The translations under genes and the position numbers were made by a program. A DNA stretch of 6,485 bases from Actinomycetota bacterium (lineage in GTDB: Bacteria > Actinomycetota > Actinomycetes > Streptosporangiales > Streptosporangiaceae): NCBI GenBank assembly GCA_003161205.1, contig PMOU01000123.1, forward strand, positions 253 through 6,737. The letters run 5' to 3'. The notes under the pieces are model-generated. The model saw only the letters and a list, made by a program, of their open reading frames with translations, was not told the DNA's origin and did not search any database. Each line of letters begins with the position of its first letter. The first letter of the stretch is position 1. This document shows, piece by piece, positions 1-5,655 of the stretch.

Positions 1-429
1 ACCTGGCGGGTCATCAGCACCGAACGCGAGAACCGCTTCGGCCATCCGACCGCCTACACGCTTTACCCGGAGTCTGCCCCGACCCTGCTGGCCGATCCGG
101 CCTCGCCGCTGGCCGCCAGGGCCGGTTTCGCGACCAACCACCTGTGGGTCACCAAGTACGACCCGGCTCAGCGCTATTCGGCCGGGGACTTCGTGAACCA
201 GCATCCCGGTGGAGCCGGCATCCCCGCCTTCATCGCGGCCGACCAGGACATCGACGGCACCGACCTCGTGGTATGGCATACGTTCGGCCCCACGCACTTC
301 CCGCGGCTGGAGGACTGGCCGGTCATGCCGGTCGTCCACTGCGGCTTCGTGCTCAAGCCGACCGGCTTCTACGACCGCAACCCCACCCTCGACGTCGCTC
401 CCCCCGCCCCCCACTGCCACCCCAGCTAA
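1..429 (+). CDS. Copper-containing primary-amine oxidase, C-terminal part (5' end outside window)
   Basis: The frame is open from the first base to a TAA at 427-429 and gives the last 142 residues. Copper amine oxidases oxidise primary amines to aldehydes, releasing ammonia and hydrogen peroxide, using copper and a topaquinone made from an active-site tyrosine. The segment matches the end of the catalytic beta-sandwich domain. Visible motifs are LWVTKYDP, a Gly-Asp-Phe-x-Asn-Gln-His-Pro-Gly-Gly stretch, and [13 protein letters not shown]. By family knowledge the His in THFPR (codon 295-297) is the third copper ligand. The closing segment, GFxLKPxGFYDRNPxLDV, is also typical. The topaquinone tyrosine and the first two copper histidines lie upstream of the window, so activity cannot be judged. 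The gene converges on the HAAS/PadR unit. The family call is firm; substrate preference is unknown. Confidence 0.93.
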   Translation, partial: TWRVISTERENRFGHPTAYTLYPESAPTLLADPASPLAARAGFATNHLWVTKYDPAQRYSAGDFVNQHPGGAGIPAFIAADQDIDGTDLVVWHTFGPTHFPRLEDWPVMPVVHCGFVLKPTGFYDRNPTLDVAPPAPHCHPS

Positions 430-697
430 CACCCACCAGCGCATGGGCGTGGCATCCTGCCCGCTCTAGAGGGGTCTGGGGGAAAACCCGGCTCCGGGCG
501 GTCTGGGGGCGCCCGGGGGTTCCGGGTGTGCGGGGTGGCTTCGCCGTCAACCGCCAGGCTGGCGGTGATTGCCGGCGCTGGTGCTGGGCCCGCCGGGGGA
601 GGTCGGGCCCAGTGAGCCGGAGTCCGGGCGGTGTGCGTCGGGCGCGGTCCGTGCGTGTCACGGTGGGGCCAATCCGGCTGACAACTCAGCGGGTTGA
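430..697. other. Convergent intergenic region with GC-rich microrepeats
   Basis: No convincing gene is present; open frames here are products of high GC. The region holds a 10-bp direct repeat, GGTCTGGGGG at 473-482 and 500-509. It also holds two 9-bp units, GTTCCGGGT and GTGCGGGGT, at 519-536. These resemble units inside two genes further along the window. The hairpin at 550-566 is listed separately. Confidence 0.5.
550..566. terminator. GC-rich hairpin between convergent genes, possible bidirectional terminator
   Basis: ACCGCC (550-555) and GGCGGT (561-566) form a perfect 6-bp GC-rich stem around a 5-nt loop. The underlying dyad, ACCGCCAG/CTGGCGGT around one central G, is 8 bp per arm. It lies about 120 bp past the amine oxidase stop and about 130 bp past the end of the HAAS locus on the other strand, where a shared terminator would be expected. 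No T-tract follows on either strand, so this is inferred from position and stem strength only. Confidence 0.35.
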
Positions 698-1312
698 TCA
701 GGCCAGGGTGGAGCGTTGCTGACGACGTGTCCTCATCAGGTGGATCGGCGGCAGCAAGTGAGCGGCGAGACCGACTACGACCAGCAGTATGGCGACTCCG
801 AGCGGGAGGGTGAACCCCTTGGTCGTGCAAGTGTTGCTCGCGAGGGTCGTCGGCCCCGAACAGCCAGCTGCCGCGTGCAATGCGGCCACCAGGCCGAAGA
901 AAAGAGCCACCAGGCCGGCGGGCGGCACGATAGTGGCGATCAGCTTGTCGCGTCGGCTCCATGTCGGGGAGGTCCACAAGATCAGCACCCCGGCGATCCA
1001 GCCCAGCCCGCTCGCGATGAAGCCGAAGATGATCAGCTACGGCGCCCACGCGTCCCAACGGCGGCTGCCCGGGGGCGGTGCACCTGCCTCGGCGGCGATG
1101 GCAGCGGGGTCGCCGACCCTGTCGAGCAGGGTCCGGACGCTCGCTGCGTCGTCGGGATCGAGCCCGGTCCGTCCCTCTTCGATATGCCCGTGCACTTCGG
1201 CGAGGATCTCCTCCCTCCGGGAGGAGTCGACGCCCTGCAGCGCTGCGTCCAGCTGCGCCAGATAGCGCCGGACGAGTTTGTCGGCCTCGCCTACGGATTG
1301 CCTGGAAATCAC
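698..1312 (-). pseudogene. HAAS-domain membrane protein, interrupted by an in-frame TAG
   Basis: GTG at 1312-1310 overlaps the PadR stop (GTGA), with an AAGGGAG ribosome site at 1325-1319 six bases upstream. The first 91 codons give a soluble helical domain of HAAS type, the kind usually encoded beside PadR repressors: DKLVRRYLAQLDAAL, then REEILAEVHGHIEEG, then LLDRVGDPAAIAAEAG. After WDAWAP comes TAG (1039-1037). The same frame then continues without a shift for 112 codons to TGA at 700-698. That part has three hydrophobic stretches: IIFGFIASGLGWIAGVLILW, LIATIVPPAGLVALFFGLVA, and LPLGVAILLVVVGLAAHLL. Restored, it would be a 204-residue inner-membrane protein of normal domain order. The truncated product would be a free HAAS domain. 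A downstream GTG at 988 could restart translation, but it falls at the end of the first membrane segment and has no clear ribosome site. Alternatives are a sequencing error, readthrough, or two separate genes. Role is inferred from the neighbouring PadR. Confidence 0.8.
1037..1039 (-). other. In-frame amber stop inside the HAAS gene
   Basis: The plus-strand CTA reads as TAG on the coding strand, between the codons for WDAWAP and LIIFGF. Homology-like structure continues on both sides in the same frame. One substitution from TGG (Trp), CAG (Gln) or another one-step codon would produce it. Confidence 0.85.
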
Positions 1313-1659
1313 TCTTGGCTCCCTTCGTCGAGGATCTCGTCGACGGTGTCGCGGAAAACCCTCCACTGCTTCTTGAAGTTGGCGAGGGCTAGTTCTCCGT
1401 CCCCGGTGAGGTGGTAGTAGCGGCGCGGCGGGCCGGAGGTTGACTCCTGCCACGACGTCTCGACGAGGCCGTTGCGTCGCAAACGGGCGAGCAGCGGGTA
1501 GAGCGTCCCTTCGCTGGCGATGATCCGCCCCCTTGCCCCGAGCTCGCGCGCCAGCTCGAACCCGTACATTTCCCCCCTGGTGAGTAGGGCCAAGACGCAC
1601 TGCTCGGCCACACCCTTCCGAACCTGGGCCAGTCCGTTGATGTCCTCGCCCAGTTCCAT
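1309..1659 (-). CDS. PadR-family transcriptional regulator
   Basis: A 116-residue winged-helix repressor. Residues 19-33 give the first helix region (EQCVLALLTRGEMYGFEL), where MYGFEL is the PadR hallmark. Residues 49-60 (SEGTLYPLLARL) form the recognition-helix region. Residues 63-88 hold NGLVETSWQES..GPPRRYYHLTGDG, the wing. A short C-terminal dimerisation helix follows, so this is the small PadR subtype. PadR proteins bind as dimers and usually repress their own promoter until a ligand or stress releases them. I chose ATG 1659 over ATGs at 1680 and 1668 because a -35/-10 promoter ends seven bases before it, implying a leaderless mRNA, and because the upstream ATGs lie inside the promoter. 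The stop overlaps the GTG start of the HAAS gene, so the two are co-transcribed and translationally coupled. Family is certain; ligand and targets are not known. Confidence 0.93.
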   Translation of the reverse strand: MELGEDINGLAQVRKGVAEQCVLALLTRGEMYGFELARELGARGRIIASEGTLYPLLARLRRNGLVETSWQESTSGPPRRYYHLTGDGELALANFKKQWRVFRDTVDEILDEGSQE

Positions 1660-1661
1660 GT

Positions 1662-1669
1662 TATGCATA
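1662..1669. promoter_or_regulatory. TATGCATA palindrome overlapping the PadR -10 box, candidate PadR operator
   Basis: A perfect 8-bp palindrome overlaps the last three bases of the -10 box and the predicted transcription start. PadR repressors commonly bind AT-rich dyads with ATG/CAT half-sites overlapping their own promoters, so this is the natural autoregulatory site. The match is short and binding is inferred. Confidence 0.4.
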
Positions 1670-1695
1670 GTACCCGGCATCGATAGGATGGTCAA
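1667..1695 (-). promoter_or_regulatory. PadR promoter, probably leaderless
   Basis: On the minus strand TTGACC (1695-1690) is followed by exactly 17 bases and then TACTAT (1672-1667), a good housekeeping-sigma -35/-10 pair. Seven bases after the -10 comes ATG at 1659, so transcription should start at or next to the start codon. No ribosome site precedes that ATG, which fits the leaderless reading common in actinomycetes. Confidence 0.7.
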
Positions 1696-2215
1696 AGAAG
1701 AGCCAGCCCGGGATCTGACGAGGCTCGTGAGCGAGACCGCCGGGGTGTGACTCGCATAGTGGGGTTGTCCGCGACAAGCGAGTGACTCCCCGGCCGCTTG
1801 GCGCAGCACCCGTCTCCTCCGCGTTAGTGCATGGTGGGAGAGCTGCCGATAGCGACACCGTCGCCCCCGGATCCACCGCGGTAACCGCAGAACCCCTCCG
1901 CCTGGCGTGGCGGTAGCGGTGCCCTGTGGCGGCTGTGACATCACGGGGCGGGCCGATCACGCGCTCACCGTGACCTCGATGGTGAGCCGGCGGGCAGGCC
2001 GGACCGTTGTACGCAGCTGGCACGCTCCCCTCTGCCGGGCCTGGGTGCGACAAGGGCCGGGTGGCCACGCCTCCCGGCCCCTGCCCTCACCGAGGAGTCA
2101 CGTCGTGAACGTGGCCTCGATCACCAGATGACGCGCTGGACTGGCCTGATGGTTGCGGGATTTATCAAAGACCGCTGTTGGCCGCAGGGTGCTCCATCCA
2201 TACAGATGGGAACGG
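1681..2215. other. Gene-free region between PadR and the G1 peptidase gene
   Basis: No frame shows a recognisable protein. What can be seen is the PadR promoter at its left end; a dyad TTGTC-CGC-GACAA at 1765-1777; a minus-strand frame open from about 2095 to a TGA at 1959-1957 that ends QLRTTVRPARRLTIEVTVSA, possibly a relic; and a purine-rich GAGGAG (2091-2096) followed by an eight-codon frame from GTG 2105 to TGA 2131 on the plus strand. The long open frames elsewhere in the region have low-complexity Arg/Pro/Gly content and look like GC artefacts. Confidence 0.5.
1765..1777. promoter_or_regulatory. Short dyad TTGTC-N3-GACAA, candidate operator
   Basis: Perfect 5-bp arms around CGC, about 70 bp upstream of the PadR -35 box. 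It has the same form as the dyad at 3166-3178 (TTGAT-N3-ATCAA). It may be a regulator site, but five-base arms can occur by chance. Confidence 0.25.
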
Positions 2216-3139
2216 TCAGAAGCCGCCGCCTGCGACCGGGAAGGGGGAGCCGCCACGTGACCCGGTGTAGCTGGCGGTGAAGTTCTGGCAGTTCGACAGC
2301 GACGAGACAGACGTGTCCGGCATCGTGATCTCCACCGGCGCGAGCGTGCACAGGTCCGCGTTGTTCACCGTGGCGGCGCTAAAGCTGGCCGTGCCGAAAT
2401 CGGTCAGCGGCAAGATGCCGCCGCTGTCCGTGCAGCAGGGTGCCTCGGCGATGACCTCGGCCGAGGAGCGCGCCGCCCCGGCCAGCCTCCGGGTGGCCGA
2501 GCGCTTCCAGTGCTCGGTGCTGTCGGTGATCGTGAGCCGGAACTTGTTGCTGCCCTCATAGCTGACCGAAGCGAAGAGCTGGTCGCCCGCTTGGACCGGG
2601 TTGCTGAAGGCCACTTCCGGGCTTGGGTAGATTTCGTACCAGGCGGAGTATTCGGGGGTCTGGCCGACGCAGTCGACTTCGCTGCCGATCTGCTCCACCG
2701 TGCGGCTGGAATAGCCATCGAGCCCGACCCAGAACGCGGCGTACTGGTCGCCGGAGCTGCAGTGGCCGGCCGGCTGCACCCAGCTGGACGTGACGTCCGT
2801 GAAGTCGCCGCTGGGGCCGGTATCGGCGTAGCCAGCCCAGTTGCTGCTGGTCACCACGGTTGGCCCTGTGCTCTGCGCCGTCCGGCCTGTAGCCCGCGGT
2901 CCTCCGCCCGCGGACGGGCGACCCAGCTGGCTGGCCAGGCCTCCGGGCTGCACCCAGCCGCCCGACCCGAAAACCCCGGAGACTCCGGAAACCCGGGAAG
3001 CGCCAAAGACACCCGTCGCGGCGAATACGTCCGTGCTCCCCGCTACCCGGGGGGTAGCCCCGGCCGGGCTGGCCGCTATCAGGGCCCAGCCGAACATCAG
3101 GGGAATAGCTGTCGCGAGAACGGGCCATTTGTGTCGCAT
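2216..3139 (-). CDS. Secreted G1-family (eqolisin-type) glutamic endopeptidase
   Basis: 307 residues. ATG 3139 is preceded by AAAAGGAG (3152-3145) with a five-base gap. Residues 1-28 form a signal peptide: RHK, a hydrophobic run, and an AGA-like cleavage site after Ala28. Residues about 29-95 are a low-complexity Gly/Ser/Val linker or propeptide containing VSG-VSG-VFG. The catalytic domain starts at TSSNWAGY (97-104) and shows FWVGLDG (136-142), TVEQIG with Gln150, YSAWYEIYP (164-172) and AEVIAE (227-232) with Glu232. Aligned by motif to scytalidoglutamic peptidase, Gln150 and Glu232 match its catalytic Gln53 and Glu136, so the dyad is intact. Six cysteines (127, 157, 235, 236, 264, 284) could form disulfides. 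These enzymes cut proteins in acid conditions outside the cell. The gene is monocistronic with its own upstream region. It appears intact, and the family call is strong. Confidence 0.92.
   Translation of the reverse strand: MRHKWPVLATAIPLMFGWALIAASPAGATPRVAGSTDVFAATGVFGASRVSGVSGVFGSGGWVQPGGLASQLGRPSAGGGPRATGRTAQSTGPTVVTSSNWAGYADTGPSGDFTDVTSSWVQPAGHCSSGDQYAAFWVGLDGYSSRTVEQIGSEVDCVGQTPEYSAWYEIYPSPEVAFSNPVQAGDQLFASVSYEGSNKFRLTITDSTEHWKRSATRRLAGAARSSAEVIAEAPCCTDSGGILPLTDFGTASFSAATVNNADLCTLAPVEITMPDTSVSSLSNCQNFTASYTGSRGGSPFPVAGGGF
2966..2992. repeat. Three tandem 9-bp units in the G1 peptidase linker
   Basis: On the minus strand GTTTCCGGA, GTCTCCGGG and GTTTTCGGG are consecutive and encode VSG-VSG-VFG at residues 50-58, in the low-complexity segment between signal peptide and catalytic domain. 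They resemble the units at 4599-4625. Confidence 0.7.
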
Positions 3140-3314
3140 ATGCGCTCCTTTTACTCGTTAAGCCGTTGATAAGATCAAAACAGCCGAGCGCATGAGAAAA
3201 TGGCGTTAAAACTGGACCTTTCCGCCCCCGGACTGTTGCCTCAGCTCATGCCTGGCTTTCCCTATCGACGGCCGAGACAACCACAGTCGGAGTACTTATC
3301 GCAAAAGAAACGCT
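3140..3314. promoter_or_regulatory. Upstream region of the G1 peptidase gene
   Basis: 175 bp between the peptidase start and the stop of the upstream ligase fragment, both on the minus strand. It is noticeably more AT-rich than its surroundings, with runs such as AAAATGGCGTTAAAA. This fits a separate promoter rather than co-transcription with the ligase fragment. No intrinsic terminator with a T-tract was found after the ligase stop. Confidence 0.4.
3166..3178. promoter_or_regulatory. Dyad TTGAT-N3-ATCAA upstream of the G1 peptidase
   Basis: Perfect 5-bp arms around a 3-bp centre, 27-39 bases upstream of the peptidase ATG, in a locally AT-rich stretch (3150-3230) that must contain the promoter. 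No clear -35/-10 pair was found. The position would let a bound repressor block initiation, so it is a candidate operator. Confidence 0.35.
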
Positions 3315-3692
3315 TTAGCCGGAATGCCGCAATTCTTCGCGTAGCTCACGCTTAAGTATCTTGCCCAACGGGTTGCGGGGCAGTTCGTCCCGCAGTTCGA
3401 GCCGCTCGGGCAGCTTGAAGGTGGCGATACCCAGCTCACGCAGGTACGCGACGATCTCGGCCAGGCTCACCGTTTCGCCCGGCCGCGGAACGATCACCGC
3501 GCACGCGCGCTCACCCAGTATCTCGTCCGGGTAGGCCACCACGGCGACGTCGGCGACCTTGGGGTGACCGGAGACGAAGGTCTCGAGCTCGGCCGCGGAG
3601 ATCTTCATGCCGCCCCGCACCACCATGTCCTTGGACCGGTCGACGTAGTGCAGGTACTGCAGCTCGCCTCGGCCGCCGGCCGGTCCTGCCAC
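3315..3692 (-). pseudogene. Acyl-CoA synthetase/AMP-dependent ligase fragment: C-terminal domain only
   Basis: Counting from GTG 3692, residues 12-125 match the mobile C-terminal domain of the acyl-adenylate (ANL) ligase family. VDRSKDMVVRGGMKISAAELE (17-37) is the hinge/A8 region with RGG. HPKVADVAVVAYPDEILGERACAVIVP (43-69) follows. PRNPLGKILKREL (105-117) holds the A10 lysine, Lys111, that drives adenylation. The adenylating N-terminal domain, normally about 400 residues with the P-loop and A3-A5 motifs, is missing. In its place are a 15-bp tandem repeat and then, 38 codons upstream, the stop of the methyltransferase. Homology begins near nucleotide 3660. The frame is open back to the TGA-TAG at 3806-3801, but there is no ATG, GTG or TTG before 3692 and no ribosome site there. 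It is most likely a deletion remnant. A stand-alone carrier-type domain is possible but unlikely. The original partner would have been a carboxylate activated as a CoA thioester. Confidence 0.82.
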
Positions 3693-3711
3693 AGCCCCAG
3701 CGACACACTGC

Positions 3712-3771
3712 GGACCGGCCCACTGAGGACCGGCCCACTGCGGACCGGCCCACTGAGGACCGGCCCATTGC
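3712..3771. repeat. Four tandem 15-bp repeats (GGACCGGCCCACTGA/C)
   Basis: Units at 3712-3726, 3727-3741, 3742-3756 and 3757-3771 are identical except for an alternating last base (A, C, A, C) and one C-to-T change in the fourth unit. The alternation suggests growth by duplication of a 30-bp double unit. Degenerate partial copies flank the array (ACACACTGC before, GGATTGGTACTGC after). In the ligase fragment's minus-strand frame the array reads QWAGP four times and then QCVAG. It sits exactly where the ligase N-terminal domain should join. Confidence 0.95.
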
Positions 3772-3803
3772 GGATTGGTACTGCGCTCACGGGCTCGTTT
3801 CTA

Positions 3804-4577
3804 TCACTCGGCCGCTACCACCATGAGCTCGCAGCTGAGCTCACCCGCGCGGAGCAGGTGCCCGATCCGGTCGCTCTGCTCGTTGGCCTCGGTCAGCTGC
3901 GGCGTGCCGCCGAACCGCCGCCGCAGCTCCCGCTCGACCGCGTCGGTGCGATCCCGCCACTGCCGGGACGGCTCCGGCAGCTCCCCGGCCTCGGCCCGGG
4001 CCAGCACCCGTAGACCCGCCTCGTCGAGCAGCGCGCTCAATCCCCCGCGGGTCGGGAAGTGGTTTCCCTCCGGCGGATCGTCGAGCTCCGGCACGGTCGC
4101 CAGGTAGACGAGCAGCCCGATCCGCCCGTCCGGGCGCGCCACCCGGCGCATCCCTCGCAGCATGGCCAGCTGGGACCGCGGGCCGTCGGTGGTACAGAGC
4201 ACCCCCAGTGACCACATCACGTCGGCGCAGGCGTCCGGGAAGGGCAGCGCCCGCGCGTCGGCCTGCACGACCAGCGCGTGGAACAGCCGGAAGGCTGCGC
4301 GGCAGGCGCCGGGTTCGGGCTCGGCCAGCACGGGTCGCACTCCGGTCCGCACGGCCGCGTACTCCGCAGGCCCGCCGACGCCGGCGCCGACGTCGATCAT
4401 CAGGTCCCCGGCCCGCGGCCGCAGCCGGTCCAGCAGCCAGTCCAGCGCCGCGGGCTGCCCGCTGCCCCGGCACCCCGCCGGGATGTAGTACTCCGGGCCC
4501 AGGTCAGCGGCCACCTGCGCGGTCCATTCGGCCACCGTGTCGAACTCGGCCTCCATCGCCTCGTCCAGGTCACTCAT
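3804..4577 (-). CDS. Class I SAM-dependent methyltransferase
   Basis: 257 residues. Motif I, LMIDVGAGVGGPAEYAA (59-75), is the glycine-rich SAM loop. VLAEPEPGAC (83-92) carries an acidic residue at the end of strand 2 for the SAM ribose. QADARALPFPDACADVMWSLGVL (105-127) is the motif II/post-motif II region seen in methyltransferase domains of the UbiE/type 11 kind. Transfer of methyl from SAM to a small molecule is likely; the substrate is unknown. ATG 4577 overlaps the upstream gene by 8 bp (ATGAGTGA contains that gene's TGA). A G-rich AGGGGG lies about six bases upstream. This implies one transcript and coupled translation with the MTHFR-like gene, so the methyltransferase probably serves the same pathway. 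The stop is a double TGA-TAG. No missing motif was noticed. Confidence 0.85.
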   Translation of the reverse strand: MSDLDEAMEAEFDTVAEWTAQVAADLGPEYYIPAGCRGSGQPAALDWLLDRLRPRAGDLMIDVGAGVGGPAEYAAVRTGVRPVLAEPEPGACRAAFRLFHALVVQADARALPFPDACADVMWSLGVLCTTDGPRSQLAMLRGMRRVARPDGRIGLLVYLATVPELDDPPEGNHFPTRGGLSALLDEAGLRVLARAEAGELPEPSRQWRDRTDAVERELRRRFGGTPQLTEANEQSDRIGHLLRAGELSCELMVVAAE

Positions 4578-5607
4578 CGCCGCCCCCTACCACGAAACCC
4601 CGAACACCCCGGGCACCCCGGGCACTCTGGAACGCCCGGATCCGGCCCGCCACCTCGGCCTTGACCTCAGCGCCGTATTCGTAGCCGCGCGCCGACGCCA
4701 GGCCCGAGATGTTCACCCCGGCCACGCCGGGGATGGCCAGCAGCGCCCGGGCCTCCCGGGCCGCGGCCGCGATCCCGGCGGCGACCGGGTCGGGGTGGTC
4801 CAGCACGCCGCGCACCGCCGCCGGGTCGAGTTCCAGGCCGGGCAGCCCGCTGAGCGCGGTCGCCGAGAGCTCATCGGTGAAGACGGCGACCGAGGCGATC
4901 ACCGGGATGCTCACCCCGGCCTGCGCCGCCGCCGCCATGAATCCGGCCACGGTCGGCACCGCGGCATGGTTGAGCACCGCGGCCGCCGCCCCGGCCCGCT
5001 GCTTCTGAGCCAGCCGGAATCCCCGCAGGTGCCGCGGCGGCGCCGTCGGCGTTTCCGCGACGGCCGCGGTCACCCCGACCGAGGCGGCCAGCGCGGCCAG
5101 CCGCGTCCCGTCCAGGTCGAAGACCTGGGTCACGTCCGGCCGGACGTCATAGGCCCGCGCGTCGCCGGTCACGCACAGCACGGCGTCCACGCCCACCTGG
5201 CGCAGCCCGGTCAGCTCCTGTTCCAGCACGATCCGGTTCCGGTCCCGGCAGGTCAGCGTCATCCACGGCCGCAGCCCGGCCGCCATCAGCAAGGAGGCGT
5301 GCAGCGTGGGCGGGAAGCTGGGCCGGTCCTGATGCTCGCCCACCAGCACCGCGTCGCAGGACGGCGCGAGCGTCGCCGCCACCGAGGCGAGCATCGCGGC
5401 CGAGTACGGCTCGGAGCTGAAGTCGGTCAGGATCAGCGGAAGGGCTTGCAGCACCACCGGCGGCACCGGTCCGGCCCACTCCGCCGGAGCCTCGAACACG
5501 CACGGGTGCGGCCGGACCTCGCAGCTCCCGTCGGGCCGTACCCCGCCGCACGGTCCCATCACCATCTGCTTCGGGCAGGAGCCCGCCGCCGCCGGCCGCG
5601 TCTGCAT
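4570..5607 (-). CDS. Methylenetetrahydrofolate reductase-like protein with N-terminal cysteine motif
   Basis: 345 residues. Residues 11-39 contain CPKQMVMGPCGGVRPDGSCEV....CVFE, with Cys 11, 20, 29 and 36. This is the signature of the so-called MTHFR C-terminal domain, seen in the MetV partner of acetogen reductases, where it is linked to metal or Fe-S binding. Here it lies N-terminal and short. Residues about 57-325 resemble the MetF TIM barrel: LTCRDRNR (118-125), LCVTGD (144-149), VFDLD (162-166), KQRAGA (202-207) and VNISGL (298-303). The MetF first-strand Glu/Pro-Pro motif is replaced by LTDFSSEP, and the Thr-Gln after KxxAGA is replaced by LNH. It is therefore a divergent paralogue whose folate reaction is inferred. 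The tail reads ARG-ARG-VRG from a 9-bp repeat. ATG 5607 is the first start after an in-frame TGA. It appears to be first in an operon with the methyltransferase. Confidence 0.82.
   Translation of the reverse strand: MQTRPAAAGSCPKQMVMGPCGGVRPDGSCEVRPHPCVFEAPAEWAGPVPPVVLQALPLILTDFSSEPYSAAMLASVAATLAPSCDAVLVGEHQDRPSFPPTLHASLLMAAGLRPWMTLTCRDRNRIVLEQELTGLRQVGVDAVLCVTGDARAYDVRPDVTQVFDLDGTRLAALAASVGVTAAVAETPTAPPRHLRGFRLAQKQRAGAAAAVLNHAAVPTVAGFMAAAAQAGVSIPVIASVAVFTDELSATALSGLPGLELDPAAVRGVLDHPDPVAAGIAAAAREARALLAIPGVAGVNISGLASARGYEYGAEVKAEVAGRIRAFQSARGARGVRGFVVGGGDE
4599..4625. repeat. Three tandem 9-bp units at the 3' end of the MTHFR-like gene
   Basis: On the minus strand GTGCCCGGG occurs twice, then GTGTTCGGG, then a partial GTTTCG. 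In frame it encodes ARG-ARG-VRG at residues 329-337, after the recognisable fold ends. Confidence 0.8.
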
Positions 5608-5655
5608 CGCGCCAGGATCTCACGCGGGCACCGGACCTGCGAGCACGCACCCCGC

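Noticed and set aside
677..690. GCTGA/TCAGC hairpin near the HAAS stop
   Set aside because: Five-base stem with a four-base loop and no T-tract; the 550-566 hairpin is a better terminator candidate.
426..1058. Long minus-strand open frame overlapping the HAAS locus
   Set aside because: Its Arg/Pro-rich composition and lack of any domain contrast with the HAAS/membrane frame, which has clear helices; it is a GC shadow.
1748..1783. ACTCGC...GCGAGT inverted repeat
   Set aside because: Six-base arms with a 22-base loop are expected by chance; the inner TTGTC/GACAA dyad is the better candidate.
1661..2068. 135-codon minus-strand frame in the gap
   Set aside because: No recognisable motif, mixed Pro/Arg/Ala content, and it runs through the PadR promoter.
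2091..2131. GAGGAG followed by an eight-codon frame GTG 2105 to TGA 2131, a possible leader peptide
   Set aside because: No plus-strand gene follows that it could regulate, and the peptide (VNVASITR) has no attenuation-type codon run.
2194..2209. CCATC/GATGG hairpin just after the peptidase stop as a terminator
   Set aside because: Only five base pairs with no T-tract on the transcript side; too weak to call.
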